This document shows positions 52,059-60,986 of a stretch of DNA of 64,000 bases, piece after piece. Origin of the DNA: Candidatus Leptofilum proximum (lineage in GTDB: Bacteria; Chloroflexota; Anaerolineae; Promineifilales; Promineifilaceae); assembly GCA_016710325.1 (NCBI GenBank), contig JADJXK010000001.1, forward strand, positions 1,612,001 to 1,676,000, read 5' to 3'. A program made the translations under genes and the position numbers. The notes below the pieces were generated by a model, which was given only the letters and a program-made list of their open reading frames with translations, had not been told where the DNA came from and did no database searches. Within the stretch, counting starts at the first letter, position 1. Each line of letters begins with the position of its first letter.

Positions 52059-54596
52059 CTACCGCACCGTCACTTCTGTATACGCCGGGAACTGATTCCC
52101 GTCAAAATCCTCCACGATAAAGCCAACGACATATTCTCCTGCCGCCGCATCCAGGTCCACCCAGGTGAAGGTCTGGTCGGTGAAGGTGAGCGTGCCCGCG
52201 TCCTGCATGGCGGTTCCGATCACGTTGCCATTGGCATCCAGATCTTGCCACGTTTCTAGCACGGTAAACTGGTCGCCCGCCTGCGGAATGATTTCCCAGG
52301 GCGCGCCGGTGCCGTCATCGTTGTTGAAGCCGTACGCCTGCTGCAAAACGCCATCGCGGAACAGCAGCCGGGCCACGCGCTGCGCCCCGTCGCTGTAAGT
52401 GTAGATGCCGTCGACGGTGTAGGTGGCGTCTTCAAACGATTCGCCGTAGGTTTGCGGCTTGAAAAGCGTCACCACCTGGTTGGTGCCGTCGCTGATGGCA
52501 AACACAATCGGTTCCCACTCAAACTCCAGCACAAATGGCTCGTCTGGCCAGACCGGGTAGAACAGCCCTCCGACTTCCTGCGTTTCTTCACTTTCCAGGT
52601 AGTCGGAGTCGATGACCAGCAGCGAGTTGGCGCTGGTGTCTAAAAAGCCGACCAGCAGCTTGACGTAGCCGATGTTCTCGCCGGAAATCTCGGTGGTCAG
52701 CAGGACCGGTTCGCCGGGGGCGGCTTCATTGCTGGAGGCGGTGATGGGGGCGATGGTGATGTCACCAGCGCCGGGGGCGCGCAGCGGGGCGGTGGGGATG
52801 GCCGCGCCTGCATCGGCGGCGGAAAACGGTTCGCCAGTGTAGTGGAAGGCCAGGAAGTTATCCCAGAGGGAGGCGTTGCTGAAGGCGTTGGCTACGGCCG
52901 TATATGACTGCGGCCCCGTAATCGGATTACCATACAGCTGCGAATTGGGGAAGTAAATCGACACACCGGTAGAGCCCGGTTTGTTCGGCCCGTGTTTTTC
53001 GGCAATCACCGCCTGGTTGATGGCTGCCAGGACGCCGTCGACGGCCTGGTTCACTTCACCGCTGCGGCTGTTTTGCGCCAGCAGCTGGGCAAAGTGGCCC
53101 AGATCGATGTACGAGGGCGGCACGTTGCTGCCAAAGACACTGGTAAACGATTGAGCGCGGGTACGGTTTTGGGCGATGAGCTGCTGGTTGTCGTTGGCCA
53201 GGGCCAGGCTGAGCGCATTGATGCTGTCGACCAGCGGCTGAATTTGGGAGAGATCAACGGCCGTTAACGTCACGTTCTGCTCCATCTGCTGCACCAGCTG
53301 GTCGGTAGAGACGCTGCTCGGGCCGCCAAACAGGCCAAACAGCCCGCCCAGCGGATTGCCGCCGCCCAACAGCCCTTGCCGCGCTTCGGGGTCCAGAATG
53401 CGTTGATCTTCCTGGATGTAGCTGTCTACGATCAGGCGGCCCAGGTCGCCGCCGTTGATGCCCGGATTGGTGGCCAGCTCCCCCAAAAAGCCCGCGTAGG
53501 CCCAGCCCAGCGCCGGTTCCACCTCCTGCGAAGCCACGGCATAGCGGGCGTGTGGCGCCAGCGCGGCAAAAATCTCCGCACCGCCCATCAGGCAGGCGTC
53601 CATGCCGATGAGTTCAAACTGGTCAATGCCCGTTTGGGTGCGAATGTCGGCCAGCGCCTGGTCGATTTCCATCAAAAACATGTCGTTGCCGAGAGCGGCC
53701 GTTATCGGCAGGCTGCGGTCAGCGGGCACGTCGGGGTCCGGGTCCGACCAGCCGCCCGGCCAACCCGCGCCGTGGTCCGACATGATGAGAACGTATTTGT
53801 CGGCCGGGTAATTTTCTACCGCCCACACCACAAAATCGACCAGTGACTGGGGATCGGCCATATTAACCTCGCCCACATCCTGAACCAGCTCCGAGCTGAT
53901 CGTTTGCAGGTCGTCGTCGCGGGTGACGTAGTAGCGGTGGGTGCCAGTCCAGTTGCCGTCCCCGGCATAGCCGCCGCTGAAGCGGTCCAGCTGGGCCACA
54001 ATTTGCACGTTGTCGCTGGAGCCAACCCGCTCGGCTTCGTTCAGGTCCAGGAAGATGTCTTCTTCCAGGATTTTGTCGTCGGCGTCCTGGTAAAGCATCA
54101 CAGTCCAGGTCTGGTCCGATGGGCCGCTGGCCGACAGGGTGGGCAGTGGTTCCACCGCCTGGCTGCCGGTGTCCGTGTCCGGCTCGGTGAAGACGGGTTG
54201 GTTGTCGGTGGTGCTGCCATCATCGTCGCCGCCGAGGAACGAGGAAAGGGGAATGTCGCACACGGCTAGGCCGATGATGATCAGGATGATGACCAGCGGT
54301 GACAGCTTGCCGCCACCGCCCGGCAGCGAAAAACCGCCAGAAGTCGGGCGTGGTGTGTAGCTGCCACCGCTGCTGCCGCTGCCGCCCGGTCGCGGTGCCG
54401 ACGGCCGTCGGCGCGGCGCTTCAGCCCGGTCGCGCGGACCATCCTGGTTGGTTTTGCGCCGCCGGTCCACGCGGACGCGGGGTTTGCTATTGCTGTCTTT
54501 GGTGAACAGGGGTTGGTTAAAGGTGGTGTTGGCGCTGGTTACGGCCGTTTCCCCCACAGGTGCTGCTTGTACTCCCACTAAATCCCAGATTTTCAT
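52059..54596 (-). CDS. Clostripain-family (C11) cysteine protease, membrane-anchored
   Basis: 845 residues. The catalytic dyad of clan CD is visible: His in LIMSDHGAGW (about 252-261) and Cys in LIGMDACLMG (about 310-319). An N-terminal ~95 residues are basic and Pro/Gly/Ser-rich (KPRVRVDRRRKT; GGSGSSGGSYTPRP), followed by one membrane helix (LVIILIIIGLAVCDIPLSSF, about 103-122), so the protease faces outward. The C-terminal ~200 residues are beta-rich. It should cleave after Arg or Lys. AAGGAAA precedes ATG. The basic cytoplasmic head is unusual for this family. Confidence 0.85.
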   Translation of the reverse strand: MKIWDLVGVQAAPVGETAVTSANTTFNQPLFTKDSNSKPRVRVDRRRKTNQDGPRDRAEAPRRRPSAPRPGGSGSSGGSYTPRPTSGGFSLPGGGGKLSPLVIILIIIGLAVCDIPLSSFLGGDDDGSTTDNQPVFTEPDTDTGSQAVEPLPTLSASGPSDQTWTVMLYQDADDKILEEDIFLDLNEAERVGSSDNVQIVAQLDRFSGGYAGDGNWTGTHRYYVTRDDDLQTISSELVQDVGEVNMADPQSLVDFVVWAVENYPADKYVLIMSDHGAGWPGGWSDPDPDVPADRSLPITAALGNDMFLMEIDQALADIRTQTGIDQFELIGMDACLMGGAEIFAALAPHARYAVASQEVEPALGWAYAGFLGELATNPGINGGDLGRLIVDSYIQEDQRILDPEARQGLLGGGNPLGGLFGLFGGPSSVSTDQLVQQMEQNVTLTAVDLSQIQPLVDSINALSLALANDNQQLIAQNRTRAQSFTSVFGSNVPPSYIDLGHFAQLLAQNSRSGEVNQAVDGVLAAINQAVIAEKHGPNKPGSTGVSIYFPNSQLYGNPITGPQSYTAVANAFSNASLWDNFLAFHYTGEPFSAADAGAAIPTAPLRAPGAGDITIAPITASSNEAAPGEPVLLTTEISGENIGYVKLLVGFLDTSANSLLVIDSDYLESEETQEVGGLFYPVWPDEPFVLEFEWEPIVFAISDGTNQVVTLFKPQTYGESFEDATYTVDGIYTYSDGAQRVARLLFRDGVLQQAYGFNNDDGTGAPWEIIPQAGDQFTVLETWQDLDANGNVIGTAMQDAGTLTFTDQTFTWVDLDAAAGEYVVGFIVEDFDGNQFPAYTEVTVR

Positions 54597-54696
54597 AGCG
54601 TAGTTTCCTTCACATGCTTAATTTGAGGGCCGGATGATGTTGCCCGGCTCAATGAACAGTTAGAACCCAGCCGCCTGATTTCGTCACTGTGGCTGG

Positions 54697-55263
54697 TTAG
54701 CGGTGCTGCCACTGCTCTTGCAGCAGAGAGAATAGTTCCAGGTCATGGAAACGGCCGTTCCAATACCCTTTCCCCTGAAAAATCCCCTCTGACTGAAAAC
54801 CAACCTTCAGCAGCAAGTTGGCCGAAGCACGGTTTTCCGGCATGATCCAGGCTTCGAGGCGCTTCAAGTGCAGCTCGTCAAAGCCATATTCCGTGGCGGC
54901 AGTGACGGCTTCGGTCATGATGCCGCGGTTCCAATACGGCCGTGCCAGCTCATAACCCAATTCCCCCGCGTTTTGCTTCTTGTTCAGCGAGTTAAAGCCG
55001 CAGCTGCCGATCAGCTCGTCGTGCCCCTTCAGGGTGATGGCCCAACGGATGCCTCGTCCCTGCCAGAACCGGCTGTGACGCCGCTGCAGCATCCGCCAGG
55101 CCTGCTCCGGCTCGGTAAACGTCTCCACGTTGTAAAAACGGGTAACACGGCCGTCGGAAAAGAGGCGGAAGAGGGCCATCTGGTCTGTTTCATCCAGGCG
55201 AAATTCACGCAGGATCAGGCGTTCGGTCTCTAGTTGCGGGAATGTTACGATTGTTGGTTTCAC
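54697..55263 (-). CDS. GNAT acetyltransferase, RimJ/RimL type
   Basis: 188 residues. LETERLILREFRLDETDQM opens the domain; IGSCGFNSLNK (about 86-96), ELGYELARPYWNRGIMTEA (about 100-118, acetyl-CoA loop) and NRASANLLLKVGFQSEG (about 146-162) are the family blocks. It acetylates an N-terminal or side-chain amine of an unknown target. The start is GTG 55263 with GGGAGG 5 nt upstream. Confidence 0.9.
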   Translation of the reverse strand: MKPTIVTFPQLETERLILREFRLDETDQMALFRLFSDGRVTRFYNVETFTEPEQAWRMLQRRHSRFWQGRGIRWAITLKGHDELIGSCGFNSLNKKQNAGELGYELARPYWNRGIMTEAVTAATEYGFDELHLKRLEAWIMPENRASANLLLKVGFQSEGIFQGKGYWNGRFHDLELFSLLQEQWQHR

Positions 55264-55318
55264 GATGGCCTCCCAGTTGCTGCTGCAAAGATAGCAAAAT
55301 CAAAACGGTTTGACTACT

Positions 55319-55370
55319 ACAGTCCGATACAAATTTGCCCCAGTCTGTGATATCAGGTGTCTCGGACTGT
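55319..55370. repeat. 12-bp imperfect inverted repeat between divergent genes
   Basis: ACAGTCCGATAC (55319-55330) and GTCTCGGACTGT (55359-55370), 11 of 12 pairs, in the shared upstream region of the GNAT and argJ genes; a possible operator. Confidence 0.5.
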
Positions 55371-55507
55371 TTTAAGTATTGGTGAACGTTTTTCAGTTGC
55401 GTATACTTTGGCTCTCAAAGAAGACAAGCTGCGATGCACTTGCAACGGATCATTTGGGGGAAGTGCGTCGCCCCTTTTATAGCCAAAAAACAAGCGAAGT
55501 TTGCCAA

Positions 55508-56752
55508 ATGGAGCAGCTAGTGAACCTATTTCAATCTCTACCTGAAGGGACCGTGACCTCACCGGCGGGATTTACGGCCGTTGCCGTGGCCGCTGGCATT
55601 AAACAAGAAAATCAGCTTGATCTCGCCCTTGTCGTCTCAGAGACGGATTGCAGCTGCGCCGCCCTGTTTACCCAAAACCAGGTGGTGGCCGCGCCGGTCA
55701 TTGTGGATCGCGAAACGCTGGCGGCGAACAACAGCCGCCTGCGCGCCGTGGTCATCAACGCCAAAAATGCCAACGCCTGCACTGGCGAACCGGGTCTGGC
55801 CAACGCCCGCGCTACCCAGCAAGCCGCGGCTGCGGCGCTCGACTGTGCCGCCGACCAGATCTTGGTCCTCTCTACCGGTGTAATTGGCGTGCCGCTGCCG
55901 ATGGACCGGCTGGCGGCGGGCATTGCCGTGGGGGCGAAGGGATTGTCGGTAGGCAACGGCCGTCTCGCTGCCGAAGCCATCATGACCACCGATACCCGTC
56001 CCAAGCACCTGGCGGTGCGCCTGGACCTGCCCGGTGGCCCGGTGACGATTGGCGGCATGGCCAAGGGCGCGGGCATGATTCATCCCAACATGGCCACGAT
56101 GCTGGCAGTACTGACGACTGATGCGGCCGTTGCGCCTGATGTGCTGGATGAGCTGCTGCGTACGGCCGTCAACCAGAGCTTCAACCGCATCTCCATCGAC
56201 GGCGACACCAGCACAAATGATACGATCCTGCTGCTGGCGAATGGGGTGAGCGGAACGGCCGTGGCCGACCCGGACAGCATCACCCACTTCAGCGCCGGGC
56301 TCAACCACCTCTGCACCGCCCTGGCCCACATGATCGTGCGGGACGGCGAAGGGGCCACCAAGTTTGTCGAAATCCAGGTCACCGGGGCCAAAAGCGAAGC
56401 CGACGCACACCAGGTGGCCAACACAATGGCCATTTCACCGCTGGTCAAAACCGCCTTCGCGGGCAGCGACGCCAACTGGGGACGCCTGCTGATGGCCGCA
56501 GGCCGGGCGGGGGTTGTGTTTGACCAGGCCAAAATCAACCTGTGGATTGGTGTGCAGCAGCCGGATGAACTGCAATTGGTCGCAAGTGGCACGCCGACCG
56601 CCTATCAAGAAAAAGAAGCAGCGACCGTTTTTGCCCAGCCTGAGTTTGTCATTCGTCTGGATTTGGGCAGTGGGGGTGGGGGAACGGCCGTAGTTTGGAC
56701 CACCGATCTCAGCCACGAATACGTCACCATCAACGCCGACTACCGTACATAA
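55508..56752 (+). CDS. argJ: Glutamate N-acetyltransferase / ornithine acetyltransferase
   Basis: 414 residues. The autocatalytic cleavage site and nucleophile Thr are in IHPNMATMLAVLTTDA (about 192-207, cleavage before the Thr of ATML), giving alpha and beta subunits. ALVVSETDCSCAALFT, INAKNANACTG, TGVIGVPLP, MKTDTRPK-like EAIMTTDTRPK and the end YVTINADYRT are all family blocks. It recycles the acetyl group from N-acetylornithine to glutamate in the cyclic arginine pathway. ATG 55508 is chosen from the alignment of the N-terminus; no ribosome binding site is evident and the frame is open back to 55379. Confidence 0.95.
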   Translation: MEQLVNLFQSLPEGTVTSPAGFTAVAVAAGIKQENQLDLALVVSETDCSCAALFTQNQVVAAPVIVDRETLAANNSRLRAVVINAKNANACTGEPGLANARATQQAAAAALDCAADQILVLSTGVIGVPLPMDRLAAGIAVGAKGLSVGNGRLAAEAIMTTDTRPKHLAVRLDLPGGPVTIGGMAKGAGMIHPNMATMLAVLTTDAAVAPDVLDELLRTAVNQSFNRISIDGDTSTNDTILLLANGVSGTAVADPDSITHFSAGLNHLCTALAHMIVRDGEGATKFVEIQVTGAKSEADAHQVANTMAISPLVKTAFAGSDANWGRLLMAAGRAGVVFDQAKINLWIGVQQPDELQLVASGTPTAYQEKEAATVFAQPEFVIRLDLGSGGGGTAVVWTTDLSHEYVTINADYRT

Positions 56753-56831
56753 TCACCTGCTGACAACAGCGCCAAAGGGAATCGTTCTTGATAAACTCTG
56801 CGTTAATGTGTCAGTAGTTGCCCTTGGGTTG

Positions 56832-56905
56832 TGGTATAATTATATAGAACATTTGTTCTTATAATGAAGGAGCATGAATGATGAAATGTACCGTCATGTA
56901 TGCTC
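56832..56905 (+). promoter_or_regulatory. Extended -10 promoter and short leader ORF/hairpin before the primase-polymerase gene
   Basis: TGGTATAAT (56832-56840) is an extended -10 box. Downstream, AAGGAG (56867-56872) precedes overlapping tiny frames starting at 56874, 56878 and 56881 (9-15 codons). The same segment forms a GGAGCAT/ATGCTCC inverted repeat that would hide the ribosome binding site. No -35 of normal spacing is seen. Confidence 0.45.
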
Positions 56906-56956
56906 CCTAAAGTATCACTGACACCTTGAAAACCTGGTGGTGACTGGAGGTTAAAC

Positions 56957-58051
56957 ATGTGGAGCCAATCTTCTTTTCACCGATATACTCTGTCCCCCGG
57001 TGCCGGTTCTCCAGCAGCAGCCGGTCAATCACCGGCGGGCCGAGATTTCTTAGCGCCACGCCGACGACGAGGGGACCAGGGAAAACGACGCTTCGCTCGC
57101 AGCACGCTTGCCCCACTGGCCGACATTTTAGCCAAACAATTTATTCAAAGATGGGATATGTACCCGCAGCAGTTGGCAAACGGCCGTTGGCTGGCCATTC
57201 ATGAGCCCCTGCACAAGGATCGGCTAATCGATCACCTGAGAGGCGTGACCACACTGGGGGCTTATCTACTGGATGAAAGCAGCCAGGGCCGATTGCTGGT
57301 GTTGGACGCTGATGACAAAGTGGCCTGGCAGTGGTTAGTTTGTGTTTCCCAGGCCCTTTATCTGGGTGGCACTACCAGCTATCTAGAAACCAGCCGACGC
57401 GGCGGCCATTTGTGGCTCTTCTTGCGCCGAAAATATGATGGCCGGGCAATTCGTCAATTTGGTTGGGGCGTGTTGGCTATGTTTGGCATCGACAAGGATG
57501 TCGTGGAGCTTTTTCCCAAACAAGATGTGCTGCGCCACGGACCGGGTTCGCAAATCCGGCTGCCGTTTGGTGTCCACCAGAAGAGTAAAAAACGATATGG
57601 CCTGTACTATCCGACGGGCCAACCTCTGGCGGCGACGTTACGAGAACAGCTGCAGCTGTTGGCTCACCCCGATACGGTGGATAGGTGGAGTTTTGAATAC
57701 TTCCGGCAGCATGGCGAGGCAGTAGCGGAACAAAAGCGGAAACGAGCTTTTACGAGGTCGCATCGACCTGATGGGCATCAGGGCCATTTTGCCCAAATGG
57801 CGGAGAGAATTAAATCGGCCATCAGCGTGCGCCAGTTTGTGAGCCAGTATGTGGAGCTGTCCCGCTCTGGCAAAGGGCTTTGTCCGTTCCACGATGATCA
57901 CGATCCGAGCTTCAACATAAACGACGATGAAAACTACTGGTACTGTTTTGCCTGTGAGGAAGGTGGCAGCATCATCGACTTCTGGATGCGCTGGCAAAGA
58001 TGCGACTTTGTCACCGCCGTAAATGAACTGTCTGCCATTCTGCGGCTTTGA
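56957..58051 (+). CDS. Archaeo-eukaryotic-type primase-polymerase with C-terminal CHC2 zinc finger
   Basis: 364 residues. TGGAGG lies 7 nt before ATG 56957. Residues 1-50 are basic and low in complexity. About 55-225 match the AEP fold of TOTE/plasmid-type primases: LLVLDADDK (about 114-121, metal-binding acids), ETSRRGGHLWLFLRR (about 143-157, His), VELFPKQDVLRHGPGSQIRL and the LPFGVHQKSKKRYGLY tail. About 290-364 form a DnaG-like CHC2 finger with CPFH (about 308-311) and CFAC (about 331-334). It should synthesise primers or short DNA. No helicase, nuclease or integrase gene is adjacent, so its element or pathway is not evident. Confidence 0.82.
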   Translation: MWSQSSFHRYTLSPGAGSPAAAGQSPAGRDFLAPRRRRGDQGKRRFARSTLAPLADILAKQFIQRWDMYPQQLANGRWLAIHEPLHKDRLIDHLRGVTTLGAYLLDESSQGRLLVLDADDKVAWQWLVCVSQALYLGGTTSYLETSRRGGHLWLFLRRKYDGRAIRQFGWGVLAMFGIDKDVVELFPKQDVLRHGPGSQIRLPFGVHQKSKKRYGLYYPTGQPLAATLREQLQLLAHPDTVDRWSFEYFRQHGEAVAEQKRKRAFTRSHRPDGHQGHFAQMAERIKSAISVRQFVSQYVELSRSGKGLCPFHDDHDPSFNINDDENYWYCFACEEGGSIIDFWMRWQRCDFVTAVNELSAILRL

Positions 58052-58080
58052 GGACAAAAAGCGCATCGGTGGTGACAAAC

Positions 58081-58200
58081 TCAACCATACGTTTTTTGCC
58101 ACTGCCATTGCACCAGACGGGCGGACAGGCCCAGCACCAGCAAGGAGATGAGCGTGTTGCCTTCTTGGGAGGTGCAGCCCGGAAACGCCCCCGTCCACTG
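58081..58200 (-). other. In-frame 39-codon extension behind the DinB stop
   Basis: After the TAG of the DinB gene the same frame stays open to a TGA at 58081-58083 and encodes a small Cys-containing segment, then a hydrophobic stretch TLISLLVLGLSARLVQ and a WQWQK tail. It resembles a C-terminal membrane sorting segment. Either the 3' remnant of another gene or read-through product; the former is likelier. Confidence 0.3.
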
Positions 58201-58674
58201 CTACACTTCCAGGCCTTCACGCCCTAGCAGCCCCAAAATGAGCGACAGCTCCGCTCTGTGGTGAATTTCATGCTCCAGCACATGCCAGATGATCCAGCCC
58301 AATTTGAATGTCTGCCCCCACGGTGCTTCGATGGGCCGGTCAAGATCGGTCTCGTCCCAATCTGACAGGCTCATAAGCGTGCGATCATGGACCTTATTGA
58401 GCAGCACTTTTGTCGCGGCCACGGTTGGATAGGCAGCTGACGTAAATTCCCCAGGCCAGTCGCTTAATTCCCGCGTGATGATGTAGCGAAACCAGCCATC
58501 TTCGGCGTTGGCAATATGGCGGATGATGTGCCCCACCGACCAGCTGCCAGGAAAAGGCACATAAGTGAGTTCTTTATCGCTGAATTTATCTACCGTTGCC
58601 AGCAAGTCAGTGCGTACTTGCTGCCAATGTTTGAAATACTGATCCAGATTCATCACATGTTCATTTACTAGCAT
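58201..58674 (-). CDS. DinB-family metal-binding protein
   Basis: 157 residues, four-helix bundle. Potential metal ligands are His in VGHIIRHIANAEDGW (about 48-62) and HVLEHEIHHRAEL (about 131-143), spaced as in DinB/YfiT-like proteins, which include thiol-dependent S-transferases (bacillithiol, mycothiol) and hydrolases. The exact activity is unknown. AAGGAG lies 8 nt before ATG 58674; ATG 58653 is a second possible start. It converges on the primase-polymerase gene. Confidence 0.85.
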   Translation of the reverse strand: MLVNEHVMNLDQYFKHWQQVRTDLLATVDKFSDKELTYVPFPGSWSVGHIIRHIANAEDGWFRYIITRELSDWPGEFTSAAYPTVAATKVLLNKVHDRTLMSLSDWDETDLDRPIEAPWGQTFKLGWIIWHVLEHEIHHRAELSLILGLLGREGLEV

Positions 58675-58749
58675 TTCTAAGTCTCCTTCTACACTTGGCT
58701 CTCTCGCTCCCTGGTTTTAGAACCCGGCAAACTACCTACAAAGCTGTGC

Positions 58750-59397
58750 TCAGGCTGGTTTTACCAGATTCATTGTAAACGCAGGGAAGCTGCCCATCTT
58801 ACCGTTTACCTCAAATCCAACTTCTTGCGCCAGCCTGCGGATCGCCCCTGGCGTCTGAATGTCCGGGTCAGGAAAGACTTCGGTGATAGAGAGGATGCCG
58901 CCTGGTTTCAGTGCGTTGTGGATTTCGCGGAGTGCGGCCGTTTTGTCCGGAATTTCCCCCAGCACCGTTACCAGAAAGGCACGGTCGAATACCTCCGGTT
59001 CGGTTTTGCCCTCCCCGGCACCTGCCTGCAGCAGACGCACATTGGTTACCTTTTGCGCTGCCAATTTTTCTTGCACACGCTGGAGCATTGCCGGTTGAAT
59101 GTCGAGGGCTATAACTTCCCCATTTCCCCCCACCCGCTGCGCCGCCGGTAGGGTGATGCGCCCTGGACCGCAGCCAACGTCAAGCACCTTCATCCCTGGG
59201 ACTACGCCAGCCCGATCAAGCAGCAGCTGTGCCCCGGCTACCCGGTTCATGAACGGGTTTTCCAACAGGAAGCTCAAGCTCGATGGACAGGGCATACGTG
59301 GATACCAACGGCGAATGAGCAGCCCAATTCCAGTGAGGGTCAGGGTAGCTAAAGCGAGTTTTAAGCGGTTTTTATAGAGCCAGTTTTCTTGAGACAT
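58750..59397 (-). CDS. Class I methyltransferase with N-terminal membrane helix
   Basis: 215 residues from ATG 59397 (GAGGAG about 8 nt upstream). A hydrophobic helix at about 13-30 (LALATLTLTGIGLLIRRW) precedes the Rossmann domain: motif I VLDVGCGPGRITLPAA (about 70-85), EVIALDIQP (about 94-102), GEIPDKTAALREIH and PGGILSITEVFPDP (about 160-175). It resembles UbiE/quinone or lipid methyltransferases, which fits membrane association. The next gene upstream, an ICMT-like methyltransferase, ends 11 bp before, so both are probably co-transcribed. Confidence 0.85.
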   Translation of the reverse strand: MSQENWLYKNRLKLALATLTLTGIGLLIRRWYPRMPCPSSLSFLLENPFMNRVAGAQLLLDRAGVVPGMKVLDVGCGPGRITLPAAQRVGGNGEVIALDIQPAMLQRVQEKLAAQKVTNVRLLQAGAGEGKTEPEVFDRAFLVTVLGEIPDKTAALREIHNALKPGGILSITEVFPDPDIQTPGAIRRLAQEVGFEVNGKMGSFPAFTMNLVKPA

Positions 59398-59408
59398 TTT
59401 GTAACTCC

Positions 59409-60026
59409 TCACTTGAATGATGACACGCGAAGCCGAGGCAGCCAGGCCGGCACGCGCCGAGTGTATGCTGCCCACTGCTCACCAAATTCGGCTGCCAACA
59501 GCTGCTCCTCGCGCCAGGCACGGATCAATAACGCCGGGAAGTGGAACAGCACAAAGGCAAAGGTCCAGGTGCGGTAAAGTAACAACCCACCCCAGCCGAC
59601 AAGCCAGATACCCAGGTACATCGGGTGACGCACACAGGCAAAGGGACCACGCGTTACCAGTTGTTGGTCAACGTACAGCTGCGCGCCAAAGCTGCTGGAG
59701 ACGTTGTACAGCTGTGCCAGGGTTAATCGCCCCCACAAAACCAGCGCCAGGCCGGGGAAGTAAAGCAGGCTGCCCAGGATAAGAGCAAAGGCGCGTGGCA
59801 GCTGAGAGAGGGCGAACGGCAACGGCCGCCACAGCCGGACGCACAGACCAAAATAACCCACACTGGCTAGGAAGTAAAACATTCGCGTGCGCAACATTTT
59901 GGGCTCCCGCCCCGTTGTTCGCCCCAGCGGTTTCCGTGTTCCACGCCACACACCCTGCAATATGGTAAACAGCGTTGCTATCAGGGCGGCAAGGCCGGAT
60001 CGTCGGGTCCATCGTTCAGCAGCCAA
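59409..60026 (-). CDS. Isoprenylcysteine carboxyl-methyltransferase-like (ICMT/PEMT) membrane methyltransferase
   Basis: 205 residues from TTG 60026, or 162 from ATG 59897, which has GGGAG about 7 nt upstream; the longer form adds one possible membrane helix. Four to five hydrophobic segments in all. The SAM-binding signature is LVTRGPFACVRHPMYLGIWL (about 122-141 of the long form), and EEQLLAAEFGEQWAAYTRRV is the second conserved C-terminal block. Substrate unknown; bacterial members methylate lipids or small thiols. It lies 4 bp after the universal stress gene. Confidence 0.82.
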   Translation of the reverse strand: MAAERWTRRSGLAALIATLFTILQGVWRGTRKPLGRTTGREPKMLRTRMFYFLASVGYFGLCVRLWRPLPFALSQLPRAFALILGSLLYFPGLALVLWGRLTLAQLYNVSSSFGAQLYVDQQLVTRGPFACVRHPMYLGIWLVGWGGLLLYRTWTFAFVLFHFPALLIRAWREEQLLAAEFGEQWAAYTRRVPAWLPRLRVSSFK

Positions 60027-60030
60027 CTGA

Positions 60031-60951
60031 TTAATTGAATGCCTCCGTAGCCGGCCGAATGATAAGCATGGAACTGGTGGTGCGGCGCATGACTTTGGCC
60101 GTTACGCTGCCATACAGCCATCGTCGCAGCCCGGTACGGCCGTGTGTGCTCATCACAATCAGGTCAATGCCATGCAGATCGGCAAACTCCAGAATCTTGT
60201 CCACCGCTGGACCGTCAATCACCTCAACAGCAGCATGACCCCCGGTAACTTCATAACGGGCAGCCACATCCCGGAGGTATTGTTCTTTTTCGGACCGGCT
60301 CTGCTGCTGCGCCTGCTGGCCTTCCAGGCTGTTCAGCCACTTTTGCTGCACCATCATCTTGCTGCTGACCGTAATCGGCTCATTGACCGAGAGGAGGGTC
60401 GCACGTGCTTTGAAGGCATTGGCGATGGCCAGTCCGGGTTCAACGGCCGTTTCGGCCAGGCGCGAACCATCCAGCGTCAGCATCATGCGCGAGATGCTGC
60501 GCGGTGACCGGACCACAAAAACCGGGCAGGCAGCCTGGTGCAGGATACGTTCCGTGACGCTGCCCAGCAGCAGTTTGTCTGTTCCAGACCAACCGTGGGT
60601 GGACATGACGATCAGGTCCGCCTGCCTGGCATTGGCTGTGTCCAGAATGGCGCTGGCGGCGTCCCCTTCAACGGCCAGTGTGCTCAGTGTGACGCCGGGC
60701 TGGCTGAACCGCTCCCGAACGGCCTCCAGGTACTCTTTGACTTCCACGCGAACCTGCTCCCTGGCATATTCCGGCCAGGCCCACTCATATTCACCGGCCA
60801 CCACCGGCATGGTGGTGTAAACCGGGATTAGGCTGCGCAGCAAGATCACTTCTCCCTTGGTTGACTGCGCCAATTCCAAGGCCGGTTCGATAGCCCACTC
60901 GGCCAGTTCTGACCCATCTAGCGGAACCAAAATTTTATTTAACGCGAACAT
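60031..60951 (-). CDS. Universal stress protein, two tandem UspA domains
   Basis: 306 residues: UspA domains at about 3-150 and 155-303. Each has the ATP-binding pattern G-x2-G-x9-G-S/T: MSTHGWSGTDKLLLGSVTE (about 117) and MSTHGRTGLRRWLYGSVTA (about 270), with LVPLDGSELAEWA and LTLDGSRLAETA at the domain starts. Cytoplasmic nucleotide-binding stress protein. A strong AAGGAGG precedes ATG. Confidence 0.93.
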   Translation of the reverse strand: MFALNKILVPLDGSELAEWAIEPALELAQSTKGEVILLRSLIPVYTTMPVVAGEYEWAWPEYAREQVRVEVKEYLEAVRERFSQPGVTLSTLAVEGDAASAILDTANARQADLIVMSTHGWSGTDKLLLGSVTERILHQAACPVFVVRSPRSISRMMLTLDGSRLAETAVEPGLAIANAFKARATLLSVNEPITVSSKMMVQQKWLNSLEGQQAQQQSRSEKEQYLRDVAARYEVTGGHAAVEVIDGPAVDKILEFADLHGIDLIVMSTHGRTGLRRWLYGSVTAKVMRRTTSSMLIIRPATEAFN

Positions 60952-60986
60952 GACGCCTCCTTACGAGATCCTTTCCCACCGAAGTT

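Noticed and set aside
56957..58051. Complete TOTE-type conflict system
   Set aside because: Only the primase-like part is present; neither the helicase nor the endonuclease components are found in the neighbourhood.
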